NCBI RefSeq assembly: GCF_009687905.1
Contig: NZ_BLBG01000001.1
Span: forward strand, 124,001-188,000
DNA from: Lacticaseibacillus zhaodongensis
GTDB lineage: Bacteria > Bacillota > Bacilli > Lactobacillales > Lactobacillaceae
DNA length: 64,000 nt
Direction of reading: 5' to 3'
In this document: positions 26,328-35,106 of the stretch, piece by piece
How positions within the stretch are numbered: the stretch's first letter is position 1
Layout: each line of letters opens with the position of its first letter
Translations under genes and position numbers: made by a program
The notes under the pieces: generated by a model
Databases searched by the model: none
Seen by the model: the letters and a program-made list of their open reading frames with translations, nothing else
What the model was told of the DNA's origin: nothing

Positions 26328-26355
26328 ATTATACTCATGAACCGCTTCCATGCAA
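26328..26355 (-). promoter_or_regulatory. Promoter of fruRKA
   Basis: Leftward TTGCAT (26355-26350), 16-bp spacer, TATAAT (26333-26328), 17 bp before the fruR ATG. Confidence 0.75.
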
Positions 26356-26364
26356 GCATAAAAC

Positions 26365-26403
26365 GCCAAAAGCAGTCAAAAACTGCCACGGGGTGCCAAA
26401 AGC
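26365..26403. promoter_or_regulatory. Candidate FruR operator: three phased repeats
   Basis: GCCAAAAGC (26365-26373), GTCAAAAAC (26375-26383) and GCCAAAAGC (26395-26403) are spaced 10 and 20 bp, i.e. one and two helical turns. They end 9 bp upstream of the fru -35. DeoR-family regulators often bind such direct repeats. Confidence 0.6.
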
Positions 26404-26477
26404 CAGCAAGCAGGGGGCTTTCGGTCACGCTTTTTGAGTTTAGTTGAGTTACGCACGGCTTAAGCTTCCCTCTGTAC

Positions 26478-26508
26478 AAAAAAACGGCAGCCAGAACGGC
26501 CACCGTTA
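26478..26508 (-). terminator. Terminator of cfa
   Basis: Leftward stem AACGGTGGCC-GTTCT-GGCTGCCGTT followed by seven T's, about 20 bp after the cfa stop. Confidence 0.8.
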
Positions 26509-26529
26509 CGTTAATTATTTAATTTTAGC

Positions 26530-27723
26530 TTAGTGCTTGTGGTTGTACATGTAATCACGGGTCATTGGCAAAGTTTTGCCGGATGGGCCCTTGGTAAGCA
26601 GGTACTGCATGACGTCGATGTTGCCAGATTCGAATGATGCGGCACAAGCCTGCAGGTAGATATCCCACATGCGGGTGAAGGATTCGCCTTCCATCTCGAC
26701 GACCTTGTCCTGCACTTCATGGAAGTTGTCGGCCCAGATTTCAGTGGTGCGCTGGTAGTGCCGGCGCAGTGGCTCGAGGTCACTGACCTGCAAACCGGCG
26801 TCAACGATGTGCTGCAGATTCTCGGTCATGCCGGGAACGTAGCCGCCTGGGAAGATGTACTTGGTCAGCCAAGCGTTAGTAGCGCCGCCCTGCTGCCGCG
26901 TGATCCCGTGGATGAGGGCAACCCCGTCATCCTTCATGAGCTTAGCAACATCCTTGAAGTAGAGGCCCAGGTTTTCCTGACCGACGTGTTCAAACATGCC
27001 GACGGAAGTAACATAATCGAATGGTTCGTGCTTGAGTTCACGGTAGTCAACAAGGTGAACTTCAGCAACATCGCCCAAACCTTCATCGTCGATGCGGCGC
27101 TGAACGAACTTGAGCTGTTCTTCAGACAGGGTGTTGCCGACAACGTGCAAGCCGTACTCCTTGGCGGCGGTGAGCATCAATGTACCCCAACCACAACCGA
27201 TATCGAGCAGGGTTTTGCCAGGCTGAGGGTCAAGCTTGTCCAAAATGTGGTGGACTTTGTTGATCTGTGCCTGTTCAAGGGTGTCGTCATCGTGTTCGAA
27301 GTAGGCACAGGAGTAAGTCATCGTTGGGTCGAGCCACAACTTGTAGAAGTCGTTCCCGATGTCGTAATGACTCTGCACATCCTTGCTGCTGGCTTTTTCG
27401 CTGTGGGACTGCTTAGGAATGATTTTCATGAGCTTACTGTTCCGCATGAAGGAGTCGGCGCTCTGGTAAGCAGCCGTCAAAACGGTCTGCAAAGGCCGCT
27501 TTTCGGGGCCGGTGACTTCAATGTCGCCAGCCATGTACGCTTCACCAAGTGCGAGGGAGGCGTTGCTTGTGATTTCTTTGATTGGAATTGCACGCTTAAT
27601 GGTAATGTTGGCTTTAGGTTCGCCGTCACCATACGTTTCCGTTTTGCCGTCCCAGTATGTAACTTCAACGGGGATGTTGAAGGAACTAGCAAACAACTTC
27701 TTATATAGTGTCTTTTCTAACAT
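26530..27723 (-). CDS. cfa: Cyclopropane-fatty-acyl-phospholipid synthase
   Basis: Methylates double bonds of membrane phospholipid acyl chains with S-adenosylmethionine, giving cyclopropane (lactobacillic) fatty acids that help acid tolerance. 397 residues: N-terminal lipid-binding part, then SAM fold with DIGCGWGTL (about residue 175), preceded by the family-typical [16 protein letters not shown] and later [15 protein letters not shown] is 7 bases after GGAGG; a TTG one codon upstream is possible. Monocistronic. Confidence 0.94.
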   Translation of the reverse strand: MLEKTLYKKLFASSFNIPVEVTYWDGKTETYGDGEPKANITIKRAIPIKEITSNASLALGEAYMAGDIEVTGPEKRPLQTVLTAAYQSADSFMRNSKLMKIIPKQSHSEKASSKDVQSHYDIGNDFYKLWLDPTMTYSCAYFEHDDDTLEQAQINKVHHILDKLDPQPGKTLLDIGCGWGTLMLTAAKEYGLHVVGNTLSEEQLKFVQRRIDDEGLGDVAEVHLVDYRELKHEPFDYVTSVGMFEHVGQENLGLYFKDVAKLMKDDGVALIHGITRQQGGATNAWLTKYIFPGGYVPGMTENLQHIVDAGLQVSDLEPLRRHYQRTTEIWADNFHEVQDKVVEMEGESFTRMWDIYLQACAASFESGNIDVMQYLLTKGPSGKTLPMTRDYMYNHKH

Positions 27724-28012
27724 CAAGGGACCTCCAAATTTTACTTATGATTAGTCTACAACTTTTCCTGAAAACATGTAAGCAACATGCGATGATGGGT
27801 GACAATTGTCGCGTCTTGTCCCTACGGATCGGGGTGTACAGCACACTTATTGATGAATACTGGCGTGAATCGGGATAAATTTACTGGGGTTGGCAGGATT
27901 AATTGAATTGTTTTCTGTAAGTTTGCGACAGCAAAAAACGCCTGCCCGGAATGGGGAGGCGCTTTGGAATTGTTGAAGTTGTGAAGCGTTTTGAAGTTAC
28001 GGTGTGCATCAT
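27724..28012. other. Intergenic region between cfa and the repeat cluster
   Basis: About 290 bp with no supported gene. It holds the upstream region of cfa and, at 27932-27966, the terminator listed separately. Confidence 0.4.
27932..27966 (-). terminator. Distal terminator of nrdHE
   Basis: Leftward AAAGCGCCT..AGGCG then TTTTTTGC. It is the first clear terminator after nrdE and lies beyond the four-unit repeat cluster, so the repeats are probably transcribed in the nrdHE 3' region. Confidence 0.6.
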
Positions 28013-28507
28013 AGTCGAGCTGCGTCACCCTGCTCCCTGCGCTCAAAATGACTTAGGCCTTGACGAGAAAGACATTCGTCAAAACCTAAGTCACCTTGAT
28101 GCTCAGGAGCAACCCGGGTGACTCCGCTCTGTTTTCATAGTCGAGCTGCGCGGGACTGAAGCTTGCGCTTTGCACACTCAGGAAGTAATGCCAAAGGGCG
28201 GCATTTCTTCCTGAGTACGCAAATGCTCAGCTTCAAACCGTCCCGCTCCGCTCTGTTTCGTAGTCGAGTTGCGTCACCCTGCTCCCTGCGCTCAAAATGA
28301 CTTAGGCCTTGACGAGAAAGACACTCGTCAAAACCTAAGTCACCTTGATGCTCAGGAGCAACCCGGGTGACTCCGCTCTGTTTTCATAGTCGAGCTGCGG
28401 CCCGCAGAAGCTTGCGGCTAACACACTTCTGAAATAATGCCTAAAGACCAGGCATTCTTCCAGAAGTACGTTAGTCCTCAGCTTCTAAGCGCGGGCCTCC
28501 GCTCTGT
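28013..28507. repeat. Cluster of four hairpin repeat units
   Basis: Units at 28013-28132, 28139-28256, 28261-28381 and 28388-28507, each opening AGTCGAG(C/T)TGCG and closing CCGCTCTGT. Units 1 and 3 are almost identical (GTCACCC..GGGTGAC outer arms, TGACTTAGG..CCTAAGTCA inner arms). Units 2 and 4 carry different arms (CGGGAC..GTCCCG and GCCCGC..GCGGGC) around CAGAAGCTTGC-type inner sequence. Unit 4 ends 2 bp from the nrdE stop. The 248-bp period suggests a duplicated pair. Confidence 0.85.
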
Positions 28508-28508
28508 T

Positions 28509-30680
28509 TTAGATCGAGCAGCTCTCACACGCATTAGCACCAATCTCGTCATCGTTATCGGTGTAGGTCCGGATGTAGTAGATGGACTTGATGCCCTTTG
28601 CGTGGGCGTAGTTACGCAGAATGTTCAGGTCGCGAGTGGTCATTTTGTCGGTGCGACCCTTCTTCCATGGGTAGAGGCCTTCGGGGATGGTGCTGCGCAT
28701 GAACAGGGTCATGGACATGCCCTGGTCGACGTGCTGCTGGGCAGTTGCGTAGACATCGATCACCTTGCGCATGTCGGTGTCGTAAGCACTCTTGTAGTAA
28801 GGGAGGGTGTCGTTAGCCAAACCACTAGCAGGGTAGTAAATCGTGCCGATGGTCTTTTCCTGCCGGTCCTCGATGCGGTTAACGATTGGGTGCAGTGATG
28901 ATGAGGTGTCGTTGATGTAACTGATGGAGCCGTTTGGTGCAACCGCCATCCGGTTCTGGTGGTAGAGGCCATCCTTCATCACGTCAGCGCGCAGCTGTTC
29001 CCAGTCGGCGCGGGTCGGGATGTGAATCCCAGCAAATTGCTCAGCAACTTCTGGATACTTGGGTGCCCAGTCCTGCTTGACGTACTTGTCGAAGTAAGTT
29101 CCATCGGCGTACTTGCTCTTGTCAAAATTGTGGAAGGTCTCATTGCGTTCCTTAGCAATTTTGTTGGATGCCTTCAGTGAGTAGTAGTTAAGCAGCAGGA
29201 AGTAAATGTTGGTGAAGTCGATTGATTCCGGACTGCCGTATTCCATGTGGTGCTTGGCAAAATAGGTGTGCAGACCCATCGCGCCAAGGCCGATTGAGTG
29301 GGCAAGGTGGTTACCATGCTGGACGGATGGCACGACGTCAATATCGCTGTGGTCGGTGACGTAGGTCAAGGCGCGGACCATGGCTTCAACACTGGCGCCG
29401 AAGTTCGGGCTCTTCATCAGGTTCGGAATGTTGGTTGAACCCAGGTTGCAGGAGACGTCAGTGCCGAGCTTGGTGTACTCCTGCTTGTTGTTAATTTCTG
29501 AAGGTTCTTGCACCTGCATGATTTCGGAGCAGAGGTTACTCATGATGATTTTGCCGTGAATCGGAGATGCGTTGTTGGCCGTGTCCACGTTCATGATGTA
29601 GGGGTAGCCGGACTCTTGCTGCAGCTTGCTGATTTCAGTTTCGAGCATCCGGGCGCGGATCTTGGTCTTGCGAATCCGCGGGTTGGCAACCAGGTTGTCG
29701 TATTCCTTGGTGATATCGATGTAGGAAAACGGCTTGCCGTACTCACGCTCCACGCTGTATGGCGAGAAGAGGTACATGTCGGCGTTGTCGCGGACCAGTT
29801 CGTAGTACTTGTCAGGCACGATGACACCGAGGCTCAGCGTCTTCAGCCGGTACTTTTCGTCGGCGTTTTCCTTCTTTGCACCAAGGAAGGCGATGATGTC
29901 GGGGTGGAAAACGTTCAGGTACACCACACCGGCACCTTGGCGCTGGCCCAGCTGGTTGGAGTAGGAGAAGGAGTCTTCAAGCAACTTCATGACGGGCAAA
30001 ACGCCACTAGCCGCGTTTTCGATGCCCTTGATTGGGGCACCACCTTCACGCAGGTTCGACAGGGAGAGACCGACACCACCACCGATCCGGGACAGCTCCA
30101 GCGCGGAGTTGATGGCCCGGCCGATGCTGTTCATGTCGTCCATGACCTGGAGCAGGAAACAGGAAACCAGTTCCCCGCGGCGGGCGCGCCCAGCATTCAG
30201 GAATGATGGGGTGGCCGGCTGGTAACGCTGGTGAATCATCTCGTCGGCTAAGTTTTGGGCGAGGTCCTCGTTGCCGTCCGCGAAGAACAGGGCGTTGGCG
30301 AAGACGCGTTCCTTGAATCCTTCGAGGTAGTAGTTGTTGTCATTGGTCTTCAGCGCGTACTGGGCGTAGAACTTGTACGCCGCCATGAAGGACTGGAAGT
30401 GGAAGTCTTGGGCGTCCAGGTAATCGCTGAGTTGCTGCTTGAAGGCGTCACTGTATTTATCGAGGAAATCCCGTTCGTAGTAGTTGTTATCAACCAGGTA
30501 ATCGAGCCGTTCCTTCAGGCTGCCGAAGCGCTTGGTATTGGGCTCAACGTTTTCCTTGAAAAAGGCGGCGAGGGCCTCCTTGTCCTTCTCGAGCGGGATC
30601 TGGCCGTTGACGGGGATGTTGATTTCATTGTTGAGCTTGAAATAGCTAACTTGCCCGGGATCGATATCTTTAAGTGCCAT
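28509..30680 (-). CDS. nrdE: Class Ib ribonucleotide reductase large subunit NrdE
   Basis: Reduces ribonucleoside diphosphates to deoxy forms, with NrdF as radical generator and NrdH as electron donor. 723 residues: short N-terminal region without an ATP cone, NLGSTNIPNLM and catalytic-barrel motifs, and the C-terminal redox pair CESCSI. Start MALKDIDPGQ follows GGAGG by 8 bases; a longer frame to 30812 has no homology or ribosome site. It is separated from nrdH by about 190 bp with no terminator. It is convergent with nothing: repeats abut its stop. Confidence 0.95.
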   Translation of the reverse strand: MALKDIDPGQVSYFKLNNEINIPVNGQIPLEKDKEALAAFFKENVEPNTKRFGSLKERLDYLVDNNYYERDFLDKYSDAFKQQLSDYLDAQDFHFQSFMAAYKFYAQYALKTNDNNYYLEGFKERVFANALFFADGNEDLAQNLADEMIHQRYQPATPSFLNAGRARRGELVSCFLLQVMDDMNSIGRAINSALELSRIGGGVGLSLSNLREGGAPIKGIENAASGVLPVMKLLEDSFSYSNQLGQRQGAGVVYLNVFHPDIIAFLGAKKENADEKYRLKTLSLGVIVPDKYYELVRDNADMYLFSPYSVEREYGKPFSYIDITKEYDNLVANPRIRKTKIRARMLETEISKLQQESGYPYIMNVDTANNASPIHGKIIMSNLCSEIMQVQEPSEINNKQEYTKLGTDVSCNLGSTNIPNLMKSPNFGASVEAMVRALTYVTDHSDIDVVPSVQHGNHLAHSIGLGAMGLHTYFAKHHMEYGSPESIDFTNIYFLLLNYYSLKASNKIAKERNETFHNFDKSKYADGTYFDKYVKQDWAPKYPEVAEQFAGIHIPTRADWEQLRADVMKDGLYHQNRMAVAPNGSISYINDTSSSLHPIVNRIEDRQEKTIGTIYYPASGLANDTLPYYKSAYDTDMRKVIDVYATAQQHVDQGMSMTLFMRSTIPEGLYPWKKGRTDKMTTRDLNILRNYAHAKGIKSIYYIRTYTDNDDEIGANACESCSI

Positions 30681-30868
30681 TGTGTGTGCCTCCATGTGTT
30701 CAAAATGCGTGCTGCAAACCAAAAGCTCGTCTTCATATATAGGTACAGCGACGTTCACAGGTCCTAATAAAGGAAATTGGACATGAACCTCCACGCGGAG
30801 ATCCGTGCCCAATTCGGTCTGGCCCTGCCAGAAATTGCTGTTACCCTAAATTGACGTTAGTAAATAAA

Positions 30869-31096
30869 CTAGCCCAACTTAGCGAGCGCATCCGGACGGA
30901 AGCCAGAGAATGCTGGTAAGCCGTCTGCTTCAACAACTGGGACCGCCTTGAAACCCTGTGCTTTAAGGTAATCAATGGCACCCGGTTCGTTATTTATATT
31001 GTGTTCGGTGAAGGGGATGTTGTGGGTGCTGAGGTAATTACGCGTCATCCGGCACTGCGGGCAACCATTTTTTGTGAATAGTGTGATGTTCTTCAT
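30869..31096 (-). CDS. nrdH: Glutaredoxin-like NrdH
   Basis: Electron donor to NrdE, reduced by thioredoxin reductase. 75 residues with redox motif CPQC at about residues 12-15, and KAVPVVEADG plus GFRPDAL, typical of NrdH. Start MKNITLFTKNG is behind AGAAGG. First gene of a leftward nrdH-nrdE transcript whose promoter overlaps a NrdR-like box. Confidence 0.93.
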   Translation of the reverse strand: MKNITLFTKNGCPQCRMTRNYLSTHNIPFTEHNINNEPGAIDYLKAQGFKAVPVVEADGLPAFSGFRPDALAKLG

Positions 31097-31130
31097 GTCC
31101 AAAACCTTCTTTGTTTGATCTGATGACCAC

Positions 31131-31159
31131 ATAATACCGTGGTTTGACGACAACGTCAA
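31131..31159 (-). promoter_or_regulatory. Promoter of nrdHE
   Basis: Leftward TTGACG (31159-31154), 17-bp spacer, TATTAT (31136-31131). The -35 lies in NrdR-like box 1. Confidence 0.75.
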
Positions 31160-31200
31160 TATATGGTGTGCTAATAATCTGCTCATGTCCATATATTGTT
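31154..31200. promoter_or_regulatory. Paired NrdR-like boxes
   Basis: Box 1 CGTCAATATATGGTGT (31154-31169) and box 2 ATGTCCATATATTGTT (31185-31200) both resemble the NrdR consensus ACACTATATATAGTGT. Their centres are 32 bp apart, about three helical turns, as is known for NrdR sites. They lie between divergent nrdHE and nrdFI. Confidence 0.7.
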
Positions 31201-31434
31201 AATTAAGCCATTTTTGCTTATGCAATCAGTTTGGCGCGGCCTGCCAGGATTTATGCATTTTGGCTTAGGAATATACCGGATTTTTGCAGCTTGAAGCCAT
31301 AAAATTAACGTGTTACAGTTTGGACACGGACACTACATGTGGGGGAACGGCGGAGACCGTTTCCAAGGGGGTACGCGCCGCGTAAACCCGAACATTGTTA
31401 TTTTGTGTGCGACAAACAAAAGGGGAATGTGGCA

Positions 31435-32460
31435 ATGACTGATAAACTGGCACAAATCGGCAATTATAAGGCAATTAATTGGGATCGGGTTAGCGACGAG
31501 ATCGATAAGGCAACCTGGGAAAAGTTGACCGAGCAGTTCTGGCTCGACACCCGAATTCCCGTTTCTAACGACACGAATGACTGGCGGGAACTTGACGATG
31601 ATCACCAGTGGGTCGTCGGCCACGTCTTCGGCGGTTTGACCCTGCTCGACACCGTGCAGAGTCAAGACGGCATGCGCGCCCTTACAACCGGTGCTCTGAC
31701 GCCCCACGAAAAGGCCGTGCTCAACAACATTCAGTTCATGGAATCCGTGCACGCCAAGTCTTACTCGACAATTTTCTCTACATTGAATACGCAGACTGAA
31801 ATCGATGAGATCTTCAACTGGTCCGACACAGAGGACTTCCTGCAAAACAAGGCCCGCTGGATCGTGGACATCTACCGCAACGATCCGGACCCACTGCACA
31901 AGAAGGTCGCCAACGTCTTCCTGGAAACCTGCCTGTTCTACTCCGGCTTCTACACGCCGCTTTATTACTTGGGTAACAACAAGCTGGTTAACGTCGCCGA
32001 AATCATCAAGCTGATTCTTCGCGACGAATCCGTCCACGGTACTTACATTGGCTACAAGTACCAGGTCAAGTACAATCAGCTCAGTGATGCCGAGAAGCAA
32101 AAGCAGGACGACTGGGCTTACGACTTGCTCTACAAGCTTTATGCCAACGAGCAAAAGTATGCTGGTTTGTGCTACGACCAAGTTGGTTGGACCAGCGAGG
32201 TCATGACCTTTGTTGAGTACAATGCGAACAAGGCCCTCATGAACTTGGGTAAGGAAGGTTTGTTTCCGACCACTGCTAGCGACGTTAACCCAATCATCAT
32301 GAACGGGATCAACACCACTACGTCCAACCACGACTTCTTCTCCCAGGTCGGTAATGGTTACCTCTTGGGTCAAGTTGAAGCGATGCAGGATGACGATTAC
32401 GAGATCGGCATCAACGACGACCCTGAAGCTAACGATGACGGTAAGGACGGTGACAAGTAA
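31435..32460 (+). CDS. nrdF: Class Ib ribonucleotide reductase small subunit NrdF
   Basis: Generates and holds the tyrosyl radical (Mn or Fe centre) for NrdE. 341 residues with helical ferritin-like core; metal-ligand segments such as FMESVHAKSYSTIF, CLFYSGFY and LRDESVHGTYIGYKY are evident. Start MTDKLAQIGN follows GGGGAATGTGGCA; an upstream extension of 32 codons lacks homology. A possible promoter is TTGAAG-17-TACAGT (31291-31319). TAATG overlap with nrdI. Confidence 0.95.
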   Translation: MTDKLAQIGNYKAINWDRVSDEIDKATWEKLTEQFWLDTRIPVSNDTNDWRELDDDHQWVVGHVFGGLTLLDTVQSQDGMRALTTGALTPHEKAVLNNIQFMESVHAKSYSTIFSTLNTQTEIDEIFNWSDTEDFLQNKARWIVDIYRNDPDPLHKKVANVFLETCLFYSGFYTPLYYLGNNKLVNVAEIIKLILRDESVHGTYIGYKYQVKYNQLSDAEKQKQDDWAYDLLYKLYANEQKYAGLCYDQVGWTSEVMTFVEYNANKALMNLGKEGLFPTTASDVNPIIMNGINTTTSNHDFFSQVGNGYLLGQVEAMQDDDYEIGINDDPEANDDGKDGDK

Positions 32461-32957
32461 TGGCAGCAGCAATCAATGTGCTCTACGTGAGCATCTCCGG
32501 TAACACCCGCGCTTTTGCCCAGCGCCTGACTGCCATTGCGGCTAAGAAGCAAGCGGAGGACGCCAGCATGCCCGCTATCAACGCGGTGGAATATGATGAG
32601 CAGTTCGACGACGCCTTTTGCGAGCAGCCTTACTTCATCATGGTGCCAACGTACCTCGATGGCGGTAACGGCATCAGTACTGGCTACCGTGAGATCTTGA
32701 CGCTCGATTTTCGCGATGAACTCGATGATGCCAACACTGACAACTTGCTCGGTATCGTCGGCAGTGGTAACCGCAATTTCAACGCCCAGTTTGGCCTGAC
32801 TGCCAAGCACTACGCTAAGCGTTACAACAGCCCGCTGATCGGCTTGTACGAGTTGCGTGGGAACGATGAGGAAGCACTGCGCATCTACACCACGATGCGC
32901 AAGTACCAGGCTGACTTTGATAAGCGCGGCGTTAAGCGCGGATTGATTACGGCGTAG
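32460..32957 (+). CDS. nrdI: Flavodoxin-like NrdI
   Basis: Flavoprotein that supplies oxidant to assemble the dimanganese-tyrosyl cofactor of NrdF. 165 residues with the FMN phosphate loop SISGNTRAF (residues about 10-18), VPTYLDGG and GIVGSGNRNFNAQFG. Start overlaps the nrdF stop (TAATG). The order nrdF-nrdI, divergent from nrdHE, is less usual than a single nrdHIEF-type operon. Confidence 0.92.
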   Translation: MAAAINVLYVSISGNTRAFAQRLTAIAAKKQAEDASMPAINAVEYDEQFDDAFCEQPYFIMVPTYLDGGNGISTGYREILTLDFRDELDDANTDNLLGIVGSGNRNFNAQFGLTAKHYAKRYNSPLIGLYELRGNDEEALRIYTTMRKYQADFDKRGVKRGLITA

Positions 32958-32977
32958 TAGGGAATATGATTCAAAGC

Positions 32978-33016
32978 AAAATTGTGGCACTCCAAAGGGG
33001 GTGCCGCAATTTTTTT
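32978..33016 (+). terminator. Terminator of nrdFI
   Basis: Stem AAATTGTGGCAC / GTGCCGCAATTT with loop TCCAAAGGGG, then T's. Confidence 0.85.
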
Positions 33017-33074
33017 GTACAGCAAGTGTTGCTAGTGGATACAGTTATCCTTGAAACCGATTTCGATATCATGG

Positions 33075-33103
33075 TTGACACCCAATCTGCCGCAGAATAT
33101 TAT
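33075..33103 (+). promoter_or_regulatory. Promoter of the ABC exporter pair
   Basis: Consensus TTGACA (33075-33080), 17-bp spacer, TATTAT (33098-33103). The leader to the first ABC gene is about 210 bp. Confidence 0.75.
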
Positions 33104-33112
33104 GTAGGCAAG

Positions 33113-33137
33113 TTAAAATACTTTTATGGTATTTTAA
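33113..33137. promoter_or_regulatory. Perfect AT-rich palindrome just after the promoter
   Basis: TTAAAATAC (33113-33121), 7-bp spacer, GTATTTTAA (33129-33137). At roughly +3 to +27 it is well placed as a repressor operator. No regulator gene adjoins. Confidence 0.5.
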
Positions 33138-33167
33138 TTAAATGTACATAAAGCACACAAGATAATA

Positions 33168-33284
33168 ATGACAAACGAGCATGAGCGACTTCAGATTTCC
33201 GCCCAGTTGGCAGCATTAGTTAAAACCTTTATTTTGGACACCTTTTGTGGGCATTTGCGAGATGTTGTGGATTACTGCTTATGA
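33168..33284 (+). CDS. Possible 38-residue peptide upstream of the ABC exporter
   Basis: ATG-to-TGA frame in the leader of the ABC pair. It begins MTNEHERLQISAQLAAL and continues VKTFILDTFCGHLRDVVDYCL: an N-terminal charged part and an amphipathic helix with two Cys. The stop is 34 bp before the first ABC start. The ribosome site is poor. It could be an exported peptide, a leader peptide, a remnant of a regulator or chance. Confidence 0.3.
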   Translation: MTNEHERLQISAQLAALVKTFILDTFCGHLRDVVDYCL

Positions 33285-33318
33285 GGATTACCGTTTCTAA
33301 AGATAGAGGGTAATAGTT

Positions 33319-35106
33319 TTGAAGATTGAACAATCGAACCGTTCAATTATTCACCTGTTCTTTTCCAAATCACGGGCGATTCGCTTAGCCCTTGCCTTAG
33401 CAATTTGCGTAATTGAGTTGTGTTCATTCGTCGGCTTAGTCCTACTTCCAGCTGCTGCCACGGGATTGCTACGTGCTCGCGGCGTTCCGGTGGTTAATAG
33501 ATTGGTGCTGATGATAGTACTAATCATTGCCGTTTACGGATTCCAAGCAGCGGATACATATTTAAAGGGCCGGCTTGAGGTCCAAGTCTTTCGCTTTCGG
33601 TTTGATTACATCACAGTGTTTAGTAAACACATTTTTGGCTGGCAACAGAGTGCGATTGATTCGGTTGCTGGCAAAACTGCAATTGATCAAGGGTACGAGG
33701 CTATTTACAATGGCCAAAGCGTTGGAATCGGAGCCATCGTGACCCAATTCCTGCTGCTGATTCGTCTGGCGGTTCAGACCATAGTGCTGTTACTCATGCT
33801 CGGCACCGTGAGCATGAGTGCAGCAATAGTTCTGATCGTATGTAATGTCTTTGAATATGGAATTCAGATGATTGCAAATCGTTGGTACGGGCAACACAAG
33901 CCAGAGCAAAATGCACTCACCAGTTATCAGAGTTACTTTGAACGCACGTTGATGAAGCGCACTAGCGGTCCAGATATTCGGGTGTTTAACATGCAGCCAC
34001 TGCTGCATTTCCACTTGCAAGGGTTGGCAGATTCTTTGGTCGGTTGGCAGAAGCAGTACACGACCGTTCAGTGGTGGATAAATGTGGCTGCACAAGGGCT
34101 GAATATTTTGGCACTTGGACTTTGCTTATTGCTGAGCATTGCTAATGCGAACACCAGTCTTACAATGGTGGTGTTCATTGTCTCTGCGGTACAAATGCTG
34201 AACACAAATATTGGTGGTGTGCGTGATGCCGCAACTGCGCTGGGCAAGAATCAATTTTATGCCCAATCGCTGGCAAAATTTTTGGCTTATCACTATGATC
34301 CGGTCACCGAAGTCAATGAAATTGTTCCATTTACCGGTTACGCTCTTTCTGGGGTGCGGTATGCAGTTGGGGGCACCGAGCTGATTCATGACCTATCGCT
34401 TTCCATCCATCCAGGTGAACGCGTGGCGATTGTTGGGGAAAATGGTGCGGGTAAGTCAACTCTGATTAAACTCATGGCCGGACTTTATCAACCGCAGAGT
34501 GGGACTGTACTTCTTAACGGGACACCGGTAGTTGAGCAGTCGCGGGAGCAGCTCAATTCGACGGTTGCGGTTCAATTTCAAGATGATTTGCTGCTGCACT
34601 TTTCGATTGCAGAGAATATTGCTTGCAAGACACGAAATGAAATTGACGATCAGCGGGTGGTGGCGGTTATCGCTGCACTGGGGCTGACAGATTTTGTTGC
34701 TGCACTTCCGCATGGAATTGATACTGTGATTGGCAATGAATTGGCTGATGACGGTGTTGAACTTTCTGGTGGGCAGGCGCAGAGCCTGTTGTTTGGAAGG
34801 TTAATCTACCGGCAAGCAGAGGTGAATATTCTGGATGAGCCAACCTCTGCACTGGATGCGGAGCGCGAGGCTCAGTTTTACGATCTTCTTGAGCATCAGT
34901 TGGCCGGAAAAGCTGTTGTGATTGTGACGCACCGTCTGGGTAGTTTTGTTCAAAAGGCTCACATTGTCGTGATGCGAGCGGGGGCAATTATCGCCGCGGG
35001 CACGCACGCAGAATTGCTCAAAAGCTGTCCGTACTATGCCCAAATGTGGCAAGCGCAAAAGCAGTTAACGCAAGGGGGTGTTGACCATGCGACCGGATCA
35101 GACTGA
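33319..35106 (+). CDS. ABC exporter half-transporter, subunit A
   Basis: Membrane domain (about 1-330, six helices) fused to an ATPase (about 345-595). Walker A GENGAGKST, Q-loop in VAVQFQDDLLLHFS, signature LSGGQAQS, Walker B VNILDEPTSALD, H-loop VTHRLGS. It lacks an N-terminal C39 peptidase domain, so it would not cleave a double-glycine leader. Start is TTG behind GAGGG; no nearby ATG fits. Paired with the overlapping next gene as a heterodimer. Cargo unknown: lipids, drugs or peptides. AT-richer than most neighbours. Confidence 0.85.
   Translation: MKIEQSNRSIIHLFFSKSRAIRLALALAICVIELCSFVGLVLLPAAATGLLRARGVPVVNRLVLMIVLIIAVYGFQAADTYLKGRLEVQVFRFRFDYITVFSKHIFGWQQSAIDSVAGKTAIDQGYEAIYNGQSVGIGAIVTQFLLLIRLAVQTIVLLLMLGTVSMSAAIVLIVCNVFEYGIQMIANRWYGQHKPEQNALTSYQSYFERTLMKRTSGPDIRVFNMQPLLHFHLQGLADSLVGWQKQYTTVQWWINVAAQGLNILALGLCLLLSIANANTSLTMVVFIVSAVQMLNTNIGGVRDAATALGKNQFYAQSLAKFLAYHYDPVTEVNEIVPFTGYALSGVRYAVGGTELIHDLSLSIHPGERVAIVGENGAGKSTLIKLMAGLYQPQSGTVLLNGTPVVEQSREQLNSTVAVQFQDDLLLHFSIAENIACKTRNEIDDQRVVAVIAALGLTDFVAALPHGIDTVIGNELADDGVELSGGQAQSLLFGRLIYRQAEVNILDEPTSALDAEREAQFYDLLEHQLAGKAVVIVTHRLGSFVQKAHIVVMRAGAIIAAGTHAELLKSCPYYAQMWQAQKQLTQGGVDHATGSD

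Noticed and set aside
28013-28507. CRISPR array
   Set aside because: Units are ~120 bp, are themselves palindromic, and have no short repeat plus unique-spacer pattern. No cas gene is present.
30681-30812. 44-codon N-terminal extension of NrdE
   Set aside because: MALKDIDPGQ follows a good ribosome site; the upstream residues do not resemble an ATP cone.
31333-32472. 379-codon minus-strand frame opposite nrdF
   Set aside because: It is the antisense of a clear nrdF gene in a GC-biased region, with no ribosome site and no recognisable domain. The same holds for long antisense frames opposite cfa (26719-27708) and nrdE (29508-30206).
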